Source: 1-14-0-10-45-29 sp964532715
Lineage (GTDB): Archaea > Micrarchaeota > Micrarchaeia > Anstonellales > Anstonellaceae
DNA: 15,043 nucleotides
Reading direction: 5' to 3'
NCBI GenBank assembly: GCA_964532715.1
Contig: CAZHIX010000028.1
Coordinates: 1 to 15,043 of the forward strand
The notes under the pieces are model-generated. The model did no database searches. It saw only the letters and a list, made by a program, of their open reading frames with translations, and had not been told where the DNA came from. Shown here one piece after another: positions 12,077 through 15,043 of this stretch. Both the position numbers and the translations under genes were made by a program. Every line of letters begins with the position of its first letter. Position 1 is the first letter of the stretch.

Positions 12077-13855
12077 ATGTTTGTATTTCAAATTTTACAA
12101 AATTCAAGCACTTATAAACACATAGATACACCACAAAAATCAGATTGGCTTGATTATAATATTCAGACTGGTTATCCTACAATTTCAAATTATTTATACA
12201 CTCCGTTTTACAACATTTACGAACAAGACAAGTTCGCAATACATGTTGTTAGTGGCTGGAACGGGGATAACTATTATCAATCTTCATCTATCAGCTCATT
12301 AGTTTCTGTTATAAAAAACATTTGCGTAGAAGTTAAACTGGATAAATCAATCGGGGATTATAAAGTCGGGGATGTTGTTAACATATTGAATCAGGATTGG
12401 AGTATAACTTACTGCTCCGGACGCACTAAAAACCTGACAGATTTTTTTATGATACTTATTTCGGAAGATACCGGGGAATCGATGTATATTGGGCATAATA
12501 GAAGAATCGCTTATAATGATTCGGATTATAGACCCGAGTTTCGCAATACCAAAGCTCATTTAGGTTGTAAAGATTTGGTGGATGTAGAAAATGGACTTGG
12601 AGATCTGAATGGAACAAGCATTTGGTTATTTGAGAATGAGTCTTTTTCGGAAAGTCGCATTCTTGATAATAAAAAAATAATACGCCCAAATCTTGGGTAT
12701 GAGTTAACGTATAATACTCATGCAAAGGATATGAAATATTTTGATCTTAATTTGACGATAGAAAATAACTTTGAAGTAGCGCTAAATAACAGTAGTTTTA
12801 TTGAAAAAAATGCCATTAAAATGGATCTTTATTCAAGTGGGCTTAGAATAATGAGTGAGAATCCATCACTAGCCGGCACCTCAAATCCAATTTACATCAA
12901 AATTTTAGATGAGAATGCAAATGCTGATGGAGTATATCCGATGCAAATTCTGTACAAAAAAAATGGTGAGGATTTTTATTCTCAGATTGAAATGGACAAA
13001 CTAAAAGTTGTCCCTATTAGCTACGATAACTCTATTGATCAAATATGGGAAATAACTCAAATATCCAAATATGAACAGAACACCACTACATCCAGGTGGC
13101 TGACTGTAAAGGAGAGTTGCGCCCAAAAAAGCCCATATAAAGATTTGCAATATAATTTAGCAATGCCATTGTATCAAGACGAGTTTAATCAAAAATATAG
13201 ATTTACTTCGCCTCGAAGTAGTATTCCGAGAATATTGATTTATAGTGCAACCACAGCAGACGGATTGGTTGAAATCGGATATGTCTCGCCAAGAGGTTCA
13301 GTATTTAATCATATAGATGAACAGAATGTAGGTTTAAGCCTTTGCGAAAAACAGATTCAACCGAGTTTGACGATGAAAACAAAAAAAGCTCGACAGAGTG
13401 AAACTCAGGAAAATCCTAAGGAGGAGCCGGAACAAAGCTCGTCTAATAATTCTTCGGGTCCCGAATTGCCGAAAGTTATACTTCAATATTACCCATCAAA
13501 CAGTAGATTTGAAGGCTCATTACAGACAGATCAGAACTGGGATATGGGCAATCCGTATCCAAATCCGGTGGTCAAGTCCGGAGGGATGGTTCTTAATGTT
13601 CCGGTATCTTTGCCTCAGACAAGAGAGATTGTGCTTACTGTTCACAATAGTGCCGGACAGAAGATAGCAGAGCTTATTCCTCAGGGTCCGATTTCCGGAC
13701 AATATACATTCACATTCAGGTTGGATCGCAACTTGAATTACGGAGCATATTTTGTCAGATTAGATGAGAAAATAGATGCAATAGGCCACAGCAAATCTTT
13801 GTCAAATCAAGATTCCAAGCCTATTGTAAGAAAATTTCTTATATTACCTGAATGA
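12077..13855 (+). CDS. Putative surface protein with type IX (Por) sorting/FlgD-Ig-like C-terminal domain
   Basis: The 592-residue product has three parts. Residues 1 to ~430 are beta-rich with many Asn-x-Ser/Thr sequons and a stretch GDYKVGDVVNILNQDW that recalls S-layer-like archaeal proteins (weak). Residues ~435-465 form a polar, Pro/Glu/Ser/Asn linker. Residues ~485-592 hold NPYPNPVVKSGGMVL (NPYPNPV at 492-498), LPQTREIVLTVHNSAGQKIA, a Gly-Gln-Tyr strand, YGAYFVRL and the final RKFLILPE. The last part follows the type A sorting-domain/FlgD-Ig plan of Bacteroidota secreted proteins. No signal peptide is visible, and extending the frame upstream gives only the AT tract and a stop at 11993, so the 5' end may be lost. 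Hand counts show ~50% G+C at 13561-13620 against 28% at 12181-12240, hinting that the end was acquired. Anchoring role is inferred. Confidence 0.7.
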   Translation: MFVFQILQNSSTYKHIDTPQKSDWLDYNIQTGYPTISNYLYTPFYNIYEQDKFAIHVVSGWNGDNYYQSSSISSLVSVIKNICVEVKLDKSIGDYKVGDVVNILNQDWSITYCSGRTKNLTDFFMILISEDTGESMYIGHNRRIAYNDSDYRPEFRNTKAHLGCKDLVDVENGLGDLNGTSIWLFENESFSESRILDNKKIIRPNLGYELTYNTHAKDMKYFDLNLTIENNFEVALNNSSFIEKNAIKMDLYSSGLRIMSENPSLAGTSNPIYIKILDENANADGVYPMQILYKKNGEDFYSQIEMDKLKVVPISYDNSIDQIWEITQISKYEQNTTTSRWLTVKESCAQKSPYKDLQYNLAMPLYQDEFNQKYRFTSPRSSIPRILIYSATTADGLVEIGYVSPRGSVFNHIDEQNVGLSLCEKQIQPSLTMKTKKARQSETQENPKEEPEQSSSNNSSGPELPKVILQYYPSNSRFEGSLQTDQNWDMGNPYPNPVVKSGGMVLNVPVSLPQTREIVLTVHNSAGQKIAELIPQGPISGQYTFTFRLDRNLNYGAYFVRLDEKIDAIGHSKSLSNQDSKPIVRKFLILPE

Positions 13856-13875
13856 TGATCGGGATACTTTGATAC

Positions 13876-13890
13876 GGGTTTTATTGTTTT
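13876..13890 (+). terminator. Possible T-rich terminator of the surface protein gene
   Basis: The T-rich stretch GGGTTTTATTGTTTTG lies ~20 nt after the stop codon at 13855. Archaeal termination often uses T-rich tracts without a stable hairpin. Confidence 0.3.
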
Positions 13891-13944
13891 GAAACGAGAT
13901 GCGCGCAAAAATATAATATGTTTATATGTTCGTTGGACGCATAG

Positions 13945-13953
13945 AAAAAAAAA
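13945..13953 (-). terminator. Oligo-T terminator of the deoxyhypusine synthase family gene
   Basis: On the minus strand, nine consecutive T follow directly after the TGA stop (13956-13954). This is a typical archaeal termination signal. Confidence 0.5.
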
Positions 13954-14925
13954 TCACTGCCCCAATATATACGCAAACATCAATGGCGCGACTATCGTTG
14001 CATCACTTTCTATTATGAACTTAGGAGTATCAACTTCAAGTTTTCCCCATGTGATTTTTTCATTTGGAACTGCACCTGAATATGAACCATAACTTGTTGT
14101 GGAATCAGAAATCTGACAGAAATACCCCCAACGCGGAATATCCCATTTCAAATCCTGAGTCATTAGTGGAACTGCACATATTGGAAAATCTCCTGCAATT
14201 CCTCCGCCGATTTGAAAAAATCCTATACTTGTTTTTACAGATTCTTCTTTATACCAATGAACTAAATGATGCATATATTCAAGTCCAACTTTAACCATTG
14301 ACAAGTCTTTGATTTTCTTTTGCATCATACGAGCCACGATAATATTGCCCATCGTTGAGTCTTCCCATCCGGGCACAAACATAGGTAAGTTTTTTTGAGC
14401 AGCTGCCAATAGCCATGAATGTTTTGGATCAATTTGATATTCGGGTTCAAGAACACCTGAAAGCAAAAGCTGATAAAAAAATTCGTGTGGAAAATATCGT
14501 TTATTCTCGCGCTCTGCTTTTTGCCATAATTGAAGCAAATGATGTTCTATTTTTCTAAATGCTTCTTCTTCTGGAATACAAGTGTCAGTAACACGATTCA
14601 TACCTGAATCATATAAATCTTGTTCTTCTTGCGCGCTCAAATGACGATAATTCGGAACGCGTTTGTATGAATTGTGCGCAACCAAATTGAAAACATCTTC
14701 TTCAAGATTTGCACCTGTGCAGGTTATGGCATGAACTTTATCTTCACGTATCATTTGCGCAAGAGAGATTCCAAGCTCTGCAGTAGACATCGCACCTGCA
14801 AGAGTAATCATCATTTTTCCATTATTTTCAAGATGATGTATATAGCTTTTAGCTGCATCTCTGAGCGTAGCCGAATTAAAATGACGATAGTGCATATCTA
14901 TAAACTTTGTAATTTCCCCAACCAT
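13954..14925 (-). CDS. Deoxyhypusine synthase family enzyme (bacterial-like subtype)
   Basis: Deoxyhypusine synthase transfers the aminobutyl group of spermidine to a lysine of aIF5A using NAD. The 323-residue product has LAGAMSTAELGISLAQMIR, CTGANLEEDVFNLVAH, NYRHLSAQEEQDLYDSGMNR, VTDTCIPEEEA, FVPGWEDSTMGN, FFQIGGGIAGDFP, SDSTTSYGSYSGAVPNEK and TWGKLEVDT. Lys295 in WGKL corresponds to the active-site lysine. The form PGWEDSTMGN and the order of motifs resemble the DHS-like clade common in bacteria, some members of which make homospermidine or other polyamines, so the substrate is uncertain. ATG 14925 is preferred to 14943: AAGGTG (14932-14937) precedes it at 6 nt, and the TATA box at 14959-14966 would start transcription downstream of 14943. 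It is a single-gene unit convergent with the surface protein gene. Confidence 0.9.
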   Translation of the reverse strand: MVGEITKFIDMHYRHFNSATLRDAAKSYIHHLENNGKMMITLAGAMSTAELGISLAQMIREDKVHAITCTGANLEEDVFNLVAHNSYKRVPNYRHLSAQEEQDLYDSGMNRVTDTCIPEEEAFRKIEHHLLQLWQKAERENKRYFPHEFFYQLLLSGVLEPEYQIDPKHSWLLAAAQKNLPMFVPGWEDSTMGNIIVARMMQKKIKDLSMVKVGLEYMHHLVHWYKEESVKTSIGFFQIGGGIAGDFPICAVPLMTQDLKWDIPRWGYFCQISDSTTSYGSYSGAVPNEKITWGKLEVDTPKFIIESDATIVAPLMFAYILGQ

Positions 14926-14958
14926 AAAATACACCTTGGACATTTACGACGTGAAAGG

Positions 14959-14966
14959 TTTTATAG
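14959..14966 (-). promoter_or_regulatory. TATA box of the deoxyhypusine synthase family gene
   Basis: CTATAAAA on the minus strand predicts a transcription start near 14937. The leader of about 12 nt would contain the AAGGTG ribosome binding site. Confidence 0.5.
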
Positions 14967-15043
14967 CTTGGGGTTGAATAAACAGGTATAGGGTGTTGCG
15001 TTTTATCTCTAAACAAAAATCTAAACATATAGTTCTTTCTTTT

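Noticed and set aside
12456..12725. Minus-strand frames inside the surface protein gene
   Set aside because: Antisense shadows of a 592-codon frame with clear domain structure.
1..15043. CRISPR array, tRNA or rRNA genes
   Set aside because: I saw no regularly spaced repeats and no cloverleaf with a GTTCGA-type arm. The only repeats are short intergenic motifs.

Overview
The window is archaeal. The clearest proof is a minus-strand run of archaeal translation and ribosome-maturation genes (aIF2-beta, aIF1A, RIO1 kinase), together with a pyruvoyl-dependent arginine decarboxylase and a deoxyhypusine synthase family enzyme. Promoters look archaeal too: TATA boxes lie about 24-28 nt before start codons, so several mRNAs are probably leaderless. 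Other genes carry GGTG or GTGAT ribosome binding sites. The DNA is AT-rich, with many small orphan proteins and no rRNA or tRNA gene visible. I cannot fix the lineage; a DPANN-like or other uncultivated euryarchaeal group is a guess.

Layout. At 1-195 is the N-terminus of a transposase on the minus strand, running off the window. Next to it lies a 5'-truncated S8 (subtilisin/KP-43-like) protease at 214-2334, broken by one in-frame TGA. This gene is visibly richer in G+C than most of the window and looks acquired and decaying. A monocistronic arginine decarboxylase follows. Positions 3072-6720 form an accessory island on the plus strand: three proteins with an N-terminal half-LIM-like zinc motif (C-x2-C ... 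H-x2-C) fused to membrane helices, two RHH-antitoxin/RelE-ParE-toxin pairs placed between them, and a lipoprotein. A stretch of about 600 bp without a clear gene and two minus-strand orphans come next.

From 8095 to 10866 the minus strand carries RIO1, a TM2-like small membrane protein, an 8-helix membrane protein, aIF1A and aIF2-beta. Divergent from aIF2-beta, across a very compact promoter, run a DUF1858-type CxxC protein and a 90-residue orphan, then a hairpin-containing leader and another orphan. At 12077-13855 is a large putative surface protein. Its last ~100 residues look like a type IX secretion (Por) C-terminal sorting or FlgD-Ig-like domain, which is unexpected in an archaeon. The deoxyhypusine synthase family gene closes the window on the minus strand.

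How the genes fit together. Arginine decarboxylase makes agmatine, the entry to archaeal polyamines, and deoxyhypusine synthase uses a polyamine-derived aminobutyl group to modify aIF5A. This connects loosely with the initiation-factor and RIO1 block. The most unusual items are the half-LIM/membrane paralogues interleaved with toxin-antitoxin pairs, the recurrent TTAG-N5-CTAA motif at 3' ends between 4.8 and 8.1 kb, and the sorting-domain-like C-terminus.
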